Assembly: GCA_032718475.1 (NCBI GenBank) | Contig: JAUCBJ010006705.1 | Location: forward strand, 56,516 to 120,515 | Origin: Nemertoderma westbladi | Lineage: Eukaryota > Xenacoelomorpha > Nemertodermatida > Nemertodermatidae | Direction: 5' to 3' | DNA: 64,000 nucleotides | Shown: in pieces, positions 37,601 through 47,994 of the stretch | How positions within the stretch are numbered: position 1 is the stretch's first letter | Layout of the letters: every line of letters begins with the position of its first letter | Program-made: the position numbers and the translations under genes | Notes under the pieces: generated by a model | What the model was told of the DNA's origin: nothing | Seen by the model: the letters and a program-made list of their open reading frames with translations, nothing else | The model's database searches: none

Positions 37601-39856
37601 AGGTAAGTTAGGAGGAAGCCTTGTTCTGGTACAATAAGGTAAGGTAGGAGGAAGCCTTGTTCTGGCACAATAAGGTAAGTTAGGAGGAAGCCTTGTTCTG
37701 GTACAATAAGGTAAGGTAGGAGGAAGCCTTGTTCCGGCACAATAAGATAAGGTAGGAGGAAGCCTTGTTCTGGCACTATAAGGTAAGGTAGGAGGAAGCC
37801 TTGTTCTGGCACAATAAGGTAAGGTAAGGTAGGAGGAAGCCTTGTTCTGGCACAATAAGGTAAGGTAGGAGGAAGCCTTATTCTGGCACAATAAGGTAAG
37901 GTAGGAGGAAGCCTTGTTCTGGCACTATAAGGTAAGGTAGGAGGAAGCCTTGTTCTGGCACAATAAGGTAAGGTAAGGTAGGAGGAAGCCTTGTTCTGGC
38001 ACAATAAGGTAAGGTAGGAGGAAGCCTTATTCTGGCACAATAAGGTAAGGTAGGAGGAAGCCTTGTTCTGGCACAATAAGGTAAGGTAGGAGGAAGCCTT
38101 GTTCTGGCACAATAAGGTAAGGTAGGAGGAAGCCTTTTTCTGGCACTATAAGGTAAGGTAGGAGGAAGCCTTGTTCTGGCACAATAAGGTAAGGTAAGGT
38201 AGGAGGAAGCCTTGTTCTGGCACAATAAGGTAAGGTAGGAGGAAGTCTTGTTCTGGCACTATAAGGTAAGGTAGGAGGAAGCCTTGTTCTGGCACAATAA
38301 GGTAAGGTAAGGTAGGAGGAAGCCTTATTCTGGCACAATAAGGTAAGGTAAGAGGAAGCCTTGTTCTGGCACAATAAGGTAAAGTAAGGGAGGAGGAAGC
38401 CTTGTTCTGGCACAATAAGGTAAGGTAGGAGGAAGCCTTATTCTGGCACAATAAGGTAAAGTAAGGGAGGAGGAAGCCTTGTTCTGGCACAATAAGGTAA
38501 GGTAGGAGGAAGCCTTGTTCTGGCACAATAAGGTAAGGTAAGGTAGGAGGAAGCCTTGTTCTGGCACAATAAGGTAAGGTGGGAGGAAGCCTTGTTCTGG
38601 CACTATAAGGTAAGGTAAGGTAGGAGGAAGCCTTGTTCTGGCACAACATGGTAAGGTAGGAGGAAGCCTTGTTCTGGCACAATAAGGTAAGGTAGGAGGA
38701 AGCCTTGTTCTGGCACAATAAGGTAAGGTAAGGTAGGAGGAAGCCTTGTTCTGGCACAATAAGGTAAGGTAAGGTAGGAGGAAGCCTTGTTCTGGCACAA
38801 TAAGGTAAGGTAGGAGGAAGCCTTGTTCTGGCCCAATAAGGTAAGGTAGGAGGAAGCCTTGTTCTGGCACAATAAGGTAAGGTTGGAGGAAGCCTTGTTC
38901 TGGCACAATAAGGTAAGGTAGGAGGAAGCCTTGTTCTGGCACAATAAGGTAAGGTCGGAGGAAGCCTTGTTCTGGCACAATAAGGTAAGGTAAGGTAGGA
39001 GGAAGCCTTGTTCTGGCACAATAAGGTAAGGTAAGGTAGGAGGAAGCCTTGTTCTGGCACAATAAGGTAAGGTAGGAGGAAGCCTTGTTCTGGCCCAATA
39101 AGGTAAGGTAGGAGGAAGCCTTATTCTGGCACAATAAGGTAAAGTAAGGGAGGAGGAAGCCTTGTTCTGGTACAATAAGGTAAGGTAGGAGGAAGCCTTG
39201 TTCTGGCACAATAAGGTAAGGTAAGGTAGGAGGAAGCCTTGTTCTGGCACAATAAGGTAAGGTGGGAGGAAGCCTTGTTCTGGCACAATAAGGTAAGGTA
39301 AGGTAGGAGGAAGCCTTGTTCTGGCACAATATGGTAAGGTAGGAGGAAGCCTTGTTCTGGCACAATAAGGTAAGGTAGGAGGAAGCCTTGTTCTGGCACA
39401 ATAAGGTAAGGTAAGGTAGGAGGAAGCCTTGTTCTGGCACAATAAGGTAAGGTAAGGTAGGAGGAAGCCTTGTTCTGGCACAATAAGGTAAGGTAGGAGG
39501 AAGCCTTGTTCTGGCCCAATAAGGTAAGGTAGGAGGAAGCCTTGTTCTGGCACAATAAGGTAAGGTAGGAGGAAGCCTTGTTCTGGCCCAATAAGGTAAG
39601 GTAGGAGGAAGCCTTGTTCTGGCACAATAAGGTAAGGTAGGAGGGAGCCTTGTTCTGGTACAATAAGGTAGGGTAGGAGGAAGCCTTGTTCTGGCACAAT
39701 AAGGTAAGGTAGGAGGAAGCCTTGTTCTGGCACAATAAGGTAGGGTAGGAGGAAGCCTTGTTCTGGCACAATAAGGTAAGGTAGGAGGAAGCCTTGTTCT
39801 GGCACAATAAGGTAAGGTAGGAGGAAGCCTTGTTCTGGCACAATAAGGTAAGGTAA
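19651..39856. repeat. 36-bp satellite array, 20-kb right block
   Basis: Roughly 540 copies of the unit seen at 1-7477. Unit lengths are 36, 41 and 46 bp, set by zero, one or two extra GGTAA pentamers. The 46-bp form clusters at about 20.5-22.9 and 26-27.5 kb. The array is built of higher-order blocks: about 950 bp within 20.7-22.7 kb, 4648 bp between about 21.5-23.4 and 26.1-28.1 kb, 5034 bp between 23.8-24.1 and 28.9-29.1 kb, and 1819 bp between 35.3-36.4 and 37.2-38.2 kb. From about 28871 onward it is a copy of the left block. All long minus-strand reading frames here, the longest near 1,700 codons, are repeat artefacts. Confidence 0.97.
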
Positions 39857-39893
39857 GATAATCAGGTAAAAGAATGAAGGTTTCTCTTGTTAG

Positions 39894-41588
39894 TTTGACC
39901 CTAGATCTCTTTGACCCTAGATCTCTTTGACCCTAGATCTCTTTGACCCTAGATCTCTTTGACCCTAGATCTCTTTGACCCTAGATCTCTTTGACCCTAG
40001 ATCTCTTTGACCCTAGATCTCTTTGACCCTAGATCTCTTTGACCCTAGATCTCTTTGACCCTAGATCTCTTTGACCCTAGATATCTTTGACCCTAGATCT
40101 CTTTGACCCTAGATCTCTTTGACCCTAGATCTCTTTGACCCTAGATCTCTTTGACCCTAGATCTCTTTGACCCTAGATATCTTTGACCCTAGATATCTTT
40201 GACCCTAGATCTCTTTGACCCTAGATCTCTTTGACCCTAGATCTCTTTGACCCTAAATCTCTTTGACCCTAGATCTCTTTGACCCTAGATCTCTTTGACC
40301 CTAGATCTCTTTGACCCTAGATCTCTTTGACCCTAGATCTCTTTGACCCTAGATCTCTTTGACCCTAGATCTCTTTGACCCTAGATCTCTTTGACCCTAG
40401 ATCTCTTTGACCCTAGATCTCTTTGACCCTAGATCTCTTTGACCCTAGATCTCTTTGACCCTAGATCTCTTTGACCCTAGATCTCTTTGACCCTAGATCT
40501 CTTTGACCCTAGATCTCTTTGACCCTAGATCTCTTTGACCCTAGATCTCTTTGACCCTAGATCTCTTTGACCCTAGATCTCTTTGACCCTAGATCTCTTT
40601 GACCCTAGATCTCTTTGACCCTAGATCTCTTTGACCTTAGATCTCTTTGACCCTAGATATCTTTGACCTTAGATCTCTTTGACCCTAGATCTCTTTGACC
40701 CTAGATCTCTTTGACCCTAGATCTCTTTGACCCTAGATCTCTTTGACCCTAGATCTCTTTGTCCCTAGATCTCTTTGACCCTAGATCTCTTTGACCCTAG
40801 ATCTCTTTGACCCTAGATCTATTTGACCCTAGATCTCTTTGACCCTAGATCTCTTTGACCCTAGATCTCTTTGACCCTAGATCTCTTTGACCCTAGATCT
40901 CTTTGACCCTAGATCTCTTTGACCCTAGATCTCTTTGACCCTAGATCTCTTTGACCCTAGATATCTTTGACCCTAGATCTCTTTGACCCTAGATATCTTT
41001 GACACTAGATCTCTTTGACCTCAGATCTCTTTGACCCTAGATCTCTTTGACCCTAGATCTCTTTGTCCCTAGATCTCTTTGACCCTAGATATCTTTGACC
41101 CTAGATATCTTTGACCCTAGATCTCTTTGACCCTAGATCTCTTTGACCCTAGATCTCTTTGACCCTAGATCTCTTTGACCCTAGATCTCTTTGACCCTAG
41201 ATCTCTTTGACCCTAGATCTCTTTGACCCTAGATCTCTTTGACCCTAGATCTCTTTGTCCCTAGATCTCTTTGACCCTAGATCTCTTTGACCCTAGATCT
41301 CTTTGTCCCTAGATCTCTTTGACCCTAGATCTCTTTGACCCTAGATCTCTTTGACCCTAGATCTCTTTGACCCTAGATCTCTTTGACCCTAGATCTCTTT
41401 GACCCTAGATCTCTTTGTCCCTAGATCTCTTTGACCCTAGATCTCTTTGACCCTAGATCTCTTTGACCCTAGATCTCTTTGACTCTAGATCTCTTTGACC
41501 CTAGATCTCTTTGACCCTAGATCTCTTTGACCCTAGATCTCTTTGACCCTAGATCTCTTTGACCCTAGATCTCTTTGACCCTAAATCT
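39894..41588. repeat. 16-bp satellite array, long copy
   Basis: About 106 copies of TTTGACCCTAGATCTC. The first 0.5 kb repeats the variant order of 11358-11899 with one unit missing. The remainder has its own variants, such as TTTGTCCCTAG and GACCTTAG. The array ends at CCTAAATCTCTCCGAG. The unit carries CCCTA, but it is not an animal telomere repeat. Confidence 0.97.
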
Positions 41589-42104
41589 CTCCGAGTAACA
41601 TCATGGAAGGCAATGGGAACGGAACACCCTTCTATTATTGGTGCCAAAAATAATATTACTATTGGTTGAAACATTTTTAGTATGGAAAACAAAGACAGGG
41701 AGGGAAACTGGACGCAAATCCCATCTCGGCGAATTAATATCTCGTCTCAATGTTAAATTATTAATTTTGGAAAGGGAGCAGGTTACTGTGGCTCGTTATC
41801 CCAACCAAAACACTAAACGAAAATCAATTGAACAGGTTACATTTTTATACTTGGGAGTAATCATCTGTTATTTGCGTAAATTTTCCCCTGACGAGGGATG
41901 CATTTTTAGTGCGTCGAAAGTCACCCCCACCCCCAATATCGGGAAAATATGAACTGAAATTAAATTTAAAATCATAGAGATGGGTAACCTCTTCATGGGC
42001 TGGTCACATTTTCCTTAGTTTCCATTACTTTGGAATTACTAATACTTTTCAGTTTTACCCAATAGTCAATTAATAGCTTTGTGTGATGCCAATGTTTATT
42101 TAAG
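41589..42104. other. Unique non-coding DNA upstream of the CAP exon
   Basis: Single-copy-looking sequence without a recognisable gene or exon. Its last bases, TGTTTATTTAAG, look like a 3' splice site directly before the CAP exon. The preceding exon of that gene is not seen here; it may lie beyond the satellite or be lost. Confidence 0.4.
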
Positions 42105-42225
42105 GTTCGAGAACGCCATGCATCACCGCGATTATTTTTTAGTCAGAAACTTGAGGATAAAGTGATGCGACTTGCTGAGAAGTTGGCAAAGGGCGACATC
42201 CATAGAGGCGATATGATTTTAGATG
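42105..42225 (+). CDS. CAP-domain (SCP/TAPS) gene, internal exon A
   Basis: This 121-bp exon reads in one open frame from a phase-0 acceptor (TTATTTAAG just before 42105) to a phase-1 donor (GTGAGA at 42226). It encodes VRERHASP, then LEDKVMRLAEKLAKGDIHRG. That matches the first helix of the CAP superfamily, where a HN-x-x-R-x-x-H-x-x-P-x-L segment is followed by an A-x-x-W/L-A-x-x-L-A motif. CAP proteins are usually secreted (cysteine-rich secretory, GLIPR or venom-allergen-like). It is joined in compatible phase to the exon at 54795-54914. Splice sites and the family call come from sequence reading only. A pseudogene is possible. Confidence 0.62.
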
Positions 42226-42290
42226 GTGAGACTTAATTACATTAATTATTTATGTCTTATAGCACAGTTTTGGGATACGATCGTCCTAAT

Positions 42291-42624
42291 TTTTTTTTTT
42301 TTTTACTCAAAAGCCTCCATATATTATAATATTAACAAACAATAATTCGAATATAAAAACGCACCAAAACAAGTACAAATATAACCCACCACCAGCTGAT
42401 TCAAACTGTTACCTAGCAACAATACAAACAATACAAATTGGTTCAGTACCCATCACCAGTCTGCCACTCTGCCACTGCCAGTACCCAACAAACCCGCCAG
42501 ACCTCTAAACATCTAAGCCGTCCCGGGGTCCGAGTCCGCGTTCGCCCACACAATGGACGCGTCCGCCACCGCTGCCCGCGCCGGTCTTCTAGCGGCCGAC
42601 CGAAACCCACGGAGCCACATCAGG
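42291..42624 (-). mobile_element. 334-bp poly(A) retro-insertion (SINE or truncated LINE)
   Basis: The segment starts on the plus strand with a run of 14 T, which is a minus-strand poly(A) tail. It is flanked by the perfect 12-bp target-site duplication GATCGTCCTAAT at 42279-42290 and 42625-42636. The minus-strand 5' half is GC-rich and the 3' half AT-rich. No pol III boxes or conserved ORF are clear, so it may be a SINE or the 3' end of a LINE. It sits 65 bp inside the CAP intron. Confidence 0.85.
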
Positions 42625-42636
42625 GATCGTCCTAAT

Positions 42637-43074
42637 AGTGTTGCCATAAAAACTCAATTATAATAGAAACCTTAATAAATTATTTATAACCTAATCGTTA
42701 AGAAAGGTCAGACATCTGTTTGGATGATTTCTATGGATGTTGCTGACCTCGCCCTATATTTTTCTATTTAATTATTATTTCTTTATTCCGGGTCATAACC
42801 CATATTAGCACAGTAAAAGACAGAAATTGTAATGTAATACCGGTAAAATTACATGTAGACCCAAAGTGACCTGCCTACCAACAATAAAAATAAAAGTACG
42901 GTGATAAGTATTTTTTTGTTTTAAATACATCAGTACATGACGATGTTAATGTTATCCCTATCCCTAATGCGGCTGGAACCATAGGTGGACTCAAACACTG
43001 TTTGAACAATAATATTGTCAGATGAGTTGAGGCGAGAGATTAAATAGCGCTAAATCGAATTTGTTCCAACTTAG
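42637..43074. other. Intronic unique DNA
   Basis: AT-rich sequence between the retro-insertion and the BEL LTR. No gene or repeat is recognised. I saw no copy of its last bases beyond the other LTR at 54073, so the BEL target-site duplication is not evident. Confidence 0.4.
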
Positions 43075-43578
43075 TGTGACGGGATCAAGGGATCCCGATC
43101 GGTTAATCAGACTACGCGTCACCGTGTTCGTGGAATAGTAAAAATAAGAGTTCGTTGTTATCTATTTGATGCTCTGAATATTAATATCAATAACTGAATG
43201 ACTGAATGATAGCACAGTATAGTTTGATGATGACAGCTTGGTAACAGTATGGTATACCGGTAGGTGTGGATATATTGGTGACGGTGAAGGATGTCACCAG
43301 TCTGCACTAAAAACCAATAACTGAATAACTGATTTACAGACCGGTAGCAGTATAATATATATATATGTATAATTACTCCTATAGTATTGTGGCCTCTTAA
43401 CCTAGTGGATGCTTCCTTCGCCCCTATTGGCTAATGATCTACTTCACGCCTCTCCCCTCTCTGTGAGTGTTCCCCCCTGCTGTTGGCCCCTGCTGGTTGT
43501 TTCCCCTTTCGAGGTGGATTGACCTCTAACCTCCCTTTGTGTGGCTTTGGGGTTTGTGTTGTCCCCGGTGTTGGCTGT

Positions 43579-43610
43579 GATACGAGATTGGTTATTACCA
43601 ATCTCGTATC
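43579..43610. other. Conserved LTR hairpin
   Basis: GATACGAGATTGGT pairs perfectly with ACCAATCTCGTATC around a TATT loop. A lower TGTTGG / CCAACA stem flanks it. The other LTR has the matching GATACGAG / CTCGTATC stem and the same outer TGTTGG / CCAACA pair (about 53855-53901), although its middle has changed. This suggests an RNA structure in the LTR transcript. Confidence 0.7.
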
Positions 43611-43690
43611 TCCAACATTGCTGAAAAGGTGCCACTACCCATTTTATGAGGGTAATGCAGCGGAACTGAATCCGCTTACACCCCCCCCCC

Positions 43691-43719
43691 ATGCTATCTT
43701 CCCGGTGAGAAGATAGCAT
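43691..43719. other. 11-bp perfect hairpin after a poly-C tract in the 3' LTR
   Basis: ATGCTATCTTC pairs with GAAGATAGCAT around a 7-nt loop, directly after a run of C. This block is absent from the 5' LTR, which diverges after CCGCTTACAC. Confidence 0.6.
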
Positions 43720-43913
43720 CACCTCTAAGTGCGCTTCAATTCCGCTGGAACCCAATCTACTATCGGGTGTGGTGTGGAGTTGTTTTCTTGGAGTCGGCTT
43801 TCCAGGCCGCTCCCTCTGGGTATGATGTTACTACCCCTTCTTGGTGCAACCGCAACCTATGTTGCACCAAGACATCTGGTGTCTCGGTTCGAGACAATTG
43901 TGGACTCGTCACA

Positions 43914-44986
43914 CAATTTTAAAAAACTACTCTCACTCTAAGTTCACTCTAACTCCACTTCAGCTCCACTCTACTCTATCTTACTCGCTCCCCACACCCG
44001 AATCGCACTCCTCTCACTTTCCCTTGTCGTGTCAACACCTCCTCTCCTTTCCCCCCCCCCCCCACCCCCCGATTCCCATTCTCGCTTTCATCCCTTATAC
44101 ACTTATTGGGCCCCACACATGTGCCCATCATGTTAGTGGGAGCCGTCTAAGTCCCATCCTGTCGCCCTAGTCAATTTGTCCCCAGTCCCAGTAGCTAATT
44201 GGAAAAAGGTTGTACTTGACTACGGTGCATATTATACCTCCTAACTTTATTTTATATTTTTTTTTGTTTTATCTGCATTTGCCCCTATTCTGTGCTATCA
44301 TTTTGTACCTACCTCTCTACTTACTTCTTACTTACTACTTACCATGTAACTCTCTTACTACTAACTCTATTAACTTTACTAACTTCACTAACTCTACTAA
44401 CTCTAACTCTCTAACTCTACTAAGTCTCTAACTCTCTAACTCTACTAGCTCCAACGGTACTATGTACCCTCCTACTACCCGTGGTATGTCTCTATACCAC
44501 ACTCCCTGATCTCTAACTTCTAACTCTTACGGTACTATGTACCCTCTTACTCCCGTGGTATGTCTCTATACCACACTCCCTGATCTCTAACTCTCCTCTT
44601 ACGGTACTATGTACCCTCTTACTCCCGTGGTATGTCTCTATACCACACTCCCTGATCTCTAACTCTCCTCTTACGGTACTATGTACCCTCTTACAACTCT
44701 AACTAAACTTTAACTAACTTTACTAACGGTACTACGTACCCTCTTACTCTCTAACGAACTCTTACTAACTTCTAATAATGGTACTGTGTACCCTCTTACT
44801 CTACTAACTTTTATCTGCCTATTTTACTTACTACTACTTACTATCTACTATTACTTTCTCTTTCTGAATTTCTAACTTTCTTTCTATTACTTTGTTTTAT
44901 TTTATTATTTTTTTTATATTTTGTGTAGGAAGGGCGTCTCGCCCTCAATCCCACCCCCCTCAGTCCAACACTTGGACGACTAAACT
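43914..44986 (-). other. BEL 3' untranslated region, polypurine on the coding strand
   Basis: No gene. The plus strand is strongly pyrimidine-rich (CTAACTCTACT-type runs and a poly-C tract near 44050), so the element strand is purine-rich. That would fit a polypurine tract next to the 3' LTR, but a discrete one cannot be picked out. It holds the 72-bp tandem repeat listed separately. Confidence 0.5.
44454..44694. repeat. 72-bp tandem repeat with two small hairpins per unit
   Basis: Units start at 44454, 44529, 44601 and 44673 (the last is partial), with ACGGTACTATGTACCCTC as the leading word. Each full unit has the inverted pairs GGTAC / GTACC and GTGGTAT / ATACCAC. Looser copies of the first word follow at about 44726 and 44778. 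Confidence 0.9.
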
Positions 44987-45420
44987 CTAAGGTGCGCCTT
45001 CTAGTAGGCAACACTTCCCTACAGCCCTCCTGTAGGTCTTCCTATCCTTTGCTCCTATCTTACCCCCCATCCACACTTCCACCGATTGGACTCTTCCGTC
45101 CTCGTCAGGGTAAGTGTCTACCACTCTCGCTAGCCTCCACTGATTGTTGATGATTGTGTCGTCGGTGACGATCACTAAATCACCTTTCTTTAACTCTCTA
45201 GTGGTATTTCTCCACTTGCTCCTCCTGTGTAATGTGGGTAGGTATTCCTCGACCCACCTCCTCCAGTTTCTGTGCTTATCGCCTTGGCGACTTTCCAACT
45301 CTGTCGGGAGTGTATGTCATCTGGGTCTACACCCCGCATGTCGATGGTCGCTGGTCTTTCCATCAGAAAGTGACTCGGTGTTAGCATGACTAGTGATTCC
45401 GGGTTGTCATTCTCTAGATA
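44987..45420 (-). pseudogene. BEL pol C-terminus, DUF5641 domain
   Basis: The frame contains RRWVEEYLPTLHRRSKW, KKGDLVIVTDD and NQWRLARVVDTYPDEDGRVQ, the typical C-terminal DUF5641 region that follows integrase in BEL/Pao. A neighbouring frame (45190-45387) carries the segment just before it (LTPSHFLMERPATIDMRGVD). The two are out of frame with each other and with the integrase upstream. A run of T on the element strand at 45423-45434 marks the break from the integrase frame. Confidence 0.8.
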
Positions 45421-47128
45421 TCAAAAAAAAAAAAATTCCCTCGCACTTAGCTAGCACCGTCCTTAGAATGTCCTCTGTCACCATGTGGGTGTTCATCAAC
45501 TTCGTCATCAGACGCTTGGAACTACCCACAAGCCTCTCGACGCACCCTAATGTATGTGGCGCATATGGCGTCCTCCTTTCCCACGGTCTTCTCATGGCTG
45601 CCCTGACCTCTTCTCCTTCTAGGATGTCCAAGGCCTCCACCAACTCGTTATCCGCCCCCACAAAGTTGGTTCCATTGTCAGAATAGATGATTGCGATCGT
45701 CCCACCTTTGCGGTCCCTGAATCTCTCTAAGGCATTGATGAATGCCAATGCCGTGGCGTCCTGGGCGAGTTCTATTCCTACCGCCCTCGTGTTGTTACAT
45801 ACGAAGATGATGCCGTAGCATTTCTCTGTGTGTCGCATCACCTTGATCTTGATCGGCCCGAACATGTCTATGCCGCAGTGCGTGAATGGCGGGTCGTGCT
45901 GTCTCACCCTACTGGCCAGTAATGGCGCCATCTCTTGTACGGCCCGCTCCTTTCTCGTCCGTCGGCAGGTCTGGCACTGCCCCACTACCGCCTTCACCTT
46001 CTTTCTTAGCTGCGCGATCCAGAAGGTCCTCCATATCTCCGTGAGGGTCTGGTTGGTGCCTCCATGCAATATCGACTTGTGGGAGTCCCAAATGATCTGG
46101 TGGACTATCGGCGATCTGTTTGGGATGATAATGGGTTTTGGTGGGATGATGAGACTGTTGTTATTCAGCACTCTGGAATTCATCACCAGAATCCCATCAT
46201 CATTGAGTTGTGGTGACAGCGTGATGAGCTTGCTGTCCCGACGAAGATGTTGTTGTTTGCTGACCCGCTCCACTTCGTTGCCGTAGTTCTTTCTCTGTTC
46301 GTACCGTATCACGGCCTTAGCCGCTCCCTCCAGATCGATGTTTGGTTTCCTCTTGGCATCCTTGCCAACTCCCTTGAGGAAATCCCCGTAGGCCCTCCAG
46401 TACACCACCAACTTCTTGGTCTTGTACCAGCTTGAGCTGTAGCTGAGTAGCCTATCCATCGGGTTGTCGCATGGCTCTTCTAATTTCGGTTGCACCTCCC
46501 TAATCTCCCTCGCCATCTGACTATATATCTCTTCTCCTTCTGAATCTTCTCCCTCTTCCCCTGGTGCTACTTCCTCTGAAACCGGGTCTACCTTCTTCAT
46601 TGGTGGCCAGGCCGATCTATCATTCAGGAAGCGTGGCCCGTGCTGCCACAACACTTCCTTCTTTAAGAAAGTGTGGCGTGCCACGCCCCTCGATAACAAG
46701 TCTGCCGGGTTCTCGTCCATTGGGCAGTAGTGCCACCTTTCCAAGTCTGTCGTCGCCCTTATTTCGTCCACCCTATTTGCGACGAATATAGGGTATCTCA
46801 TCTTCTCATTGTGCAGCCATCCAAGCACTACCATGGAGTCCGTCCAATAGTGTGTTTCCACTATGTTGGGAATAGTGTCCATCAAGTAGGCTGTGGCCCT
46901 TACTCCTAATCTTGAAGCTGTCAACTCGAGTTTCGGGACTGATGCTGAATATGGCGGCGTCGACTTTGCTTTACTGAATGCGAGTCTGGGCTTATGAGCC
47001 CCCTTTCGCTGTACCAGGTAGAGTGCCGCTCCGTATGCTTCTAATGATGCATCGGAGAACATGTGTAGGTCCAGATCCGTCATGTCCCCATCCAGGAAAT
47101 ACACGCGTGGCATGCTGTACGTCCCCAT
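45407..47128 (-). pseudogene. BEL pol: RNase H and integrase (frame-broken)
   Basis: 573 codons carry the RNase H domain with D26 (FSDAS), E68 (KLEL) and D97 (YWTDSM), then NPADLLSRG. The integrase H2C2 zinc motif follows (H350, H355, C385, C388), then the integrase core with D421 (CGIDMFGP), D484 (IYSDNGTNF) and E531 (GCVERLVGS). The catalytic residues are therefore still present. The homologous reading continues upstream to about 47300, where one base of shift separates it from the reverse-transcriptase frame. It ends in a poly-T-encoded tail next to 45422. RNase H would degrade the RNA of the hybrid and integrase would join cDNA to the genome. As it stands no continuous polyprotein exists. 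Confidence 0.9.
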
Positions 47129-47219
47129 CTGTTCTAAACTCCCCGTCCACTTACTCCACTGCTGGCTGATGTCTTCCGGGACCTCTGTATCCCACTCGTC
47201 CTTTAACTTATATACTTTC

Positions 47220-47993
47220 TTAAGTATCTGTTTCCCGGTAACTAACAGTGGGGATGCTAGGCCTAAGGGATCGTATATCCTTGCTATGTACGATACATAG
47301 CCCCATCTTTGTGTGGATGTCCGCGCCCTCCTGGCTCAGTTGATACTTAAACTCGTCTGTCTCCCGGTTCCACACGATCCCCAGTGCCTTCTGCTGAGAC
47401 TCCACTCTCTTGTTCGCCATGTCCTGTCCTTTGGCTGTTGTGGGATTGTCCATGGTCGACTCTGGCCGCCTGTCCTCTATGGCTTTCATAAACTCCTCCG
47501 AGCTGGATTGAAACTTCATCAGGTTAAATCCGGATCCTTTCAGGATGTCGCGAACATCGCGCCCTGTGTCCAGTAATTCTTTAACCATGTTTCCAGACTC
47601 CATTCTGTCGTCTACATAGAAACCGCGTCGAATCATATCGATCGCTTTGGTGCTATACTTCCCTTCTTTCCCCTCTACTGTATCTCTTACAGCCACAGTT
47701 GTCGTAAATGAGGACGACTTGGCCCCCATGTTCTGCACCACCATCTTGTACTTCGGTATTGTCGACGGTTCCTCGTCGCCGTTGTACCATAGGAAGCGCT
47801 GGCTGTCGCTGTCCTCCTCCGTCACACGGACTTGGTTGAACATGCCTTCAATGTCGCAGGTGAAGGCGTGTCTCCCATTTCTAAATCTCAGTAGGACCTC
47901 GATTCCCGAGTTGTAGATATTGGGGCCCTCCAGCAGATAGTCGTTTAGGCACTTGCCATTGGTTTTAGCCGATGCGTCCACTACCATCCGCAA
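47220..47993 (-). pseudogene. BEL pol: reverse transcriptase core (frame-broken)
   Basis: The frame carries the RT palm: MVVDASAKTNGKCLND near the start, FTCDIEGMFNQVRV (about 44-57), the metal-binding YVDD at 126-129 and LGIVWN later. These motifs are characteristic of BEL/Pao RT. It is offset by one reading frame from the gag-protease-RT N-terminus at 47995-50373, and by another shift near 47300 from the RNase H frame. The last residues, after about 47300, are out-of-frame translation. Confidence 0.9.
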
Positions 47994-47994
47994 T

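Larger units (their letters stand above)
43075..43913 (-). repeat. BEL 3' LTR
   Basis: Starts TGTGACGGGATCAAG and ends about ACTCGTCACA. It shares blocks with 53292-54073, including CTATTGGCTAAT, GAGGTGGWTTGACCTCTAAC, GATACGAG...CTCGTATC and TGAATCCGCTTACAC. It contains a perfect 14-bp stem (43579-43610) and a perfect 11-bp stem (43691-43719). The exact right end is uncertain by a few bases. Confidence 0.75.

Noticed and set aside
39894-41588. Telomeric or interstitial telomere repeat
   Set aside because: The unit is TTTGACCCTAGATCTC. CCCTA is only part of a 16-bp period and no (TTAGGG)n or other known telomere repeat is present.
41638-41952. A 104-codon plus-strand frame upstream of the CAP exon
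   Set aside because: No family similarity recognised, no splice link to the CAP exon in frame, and ordinary AT-rich codon content.
42438-42635. A 65-codon Arg/Pro-rich plus-strand frame
   Set aside because: It is antisense to the GC-rich half of a poly(A) retro-insertion and crosses the target-site duplication.
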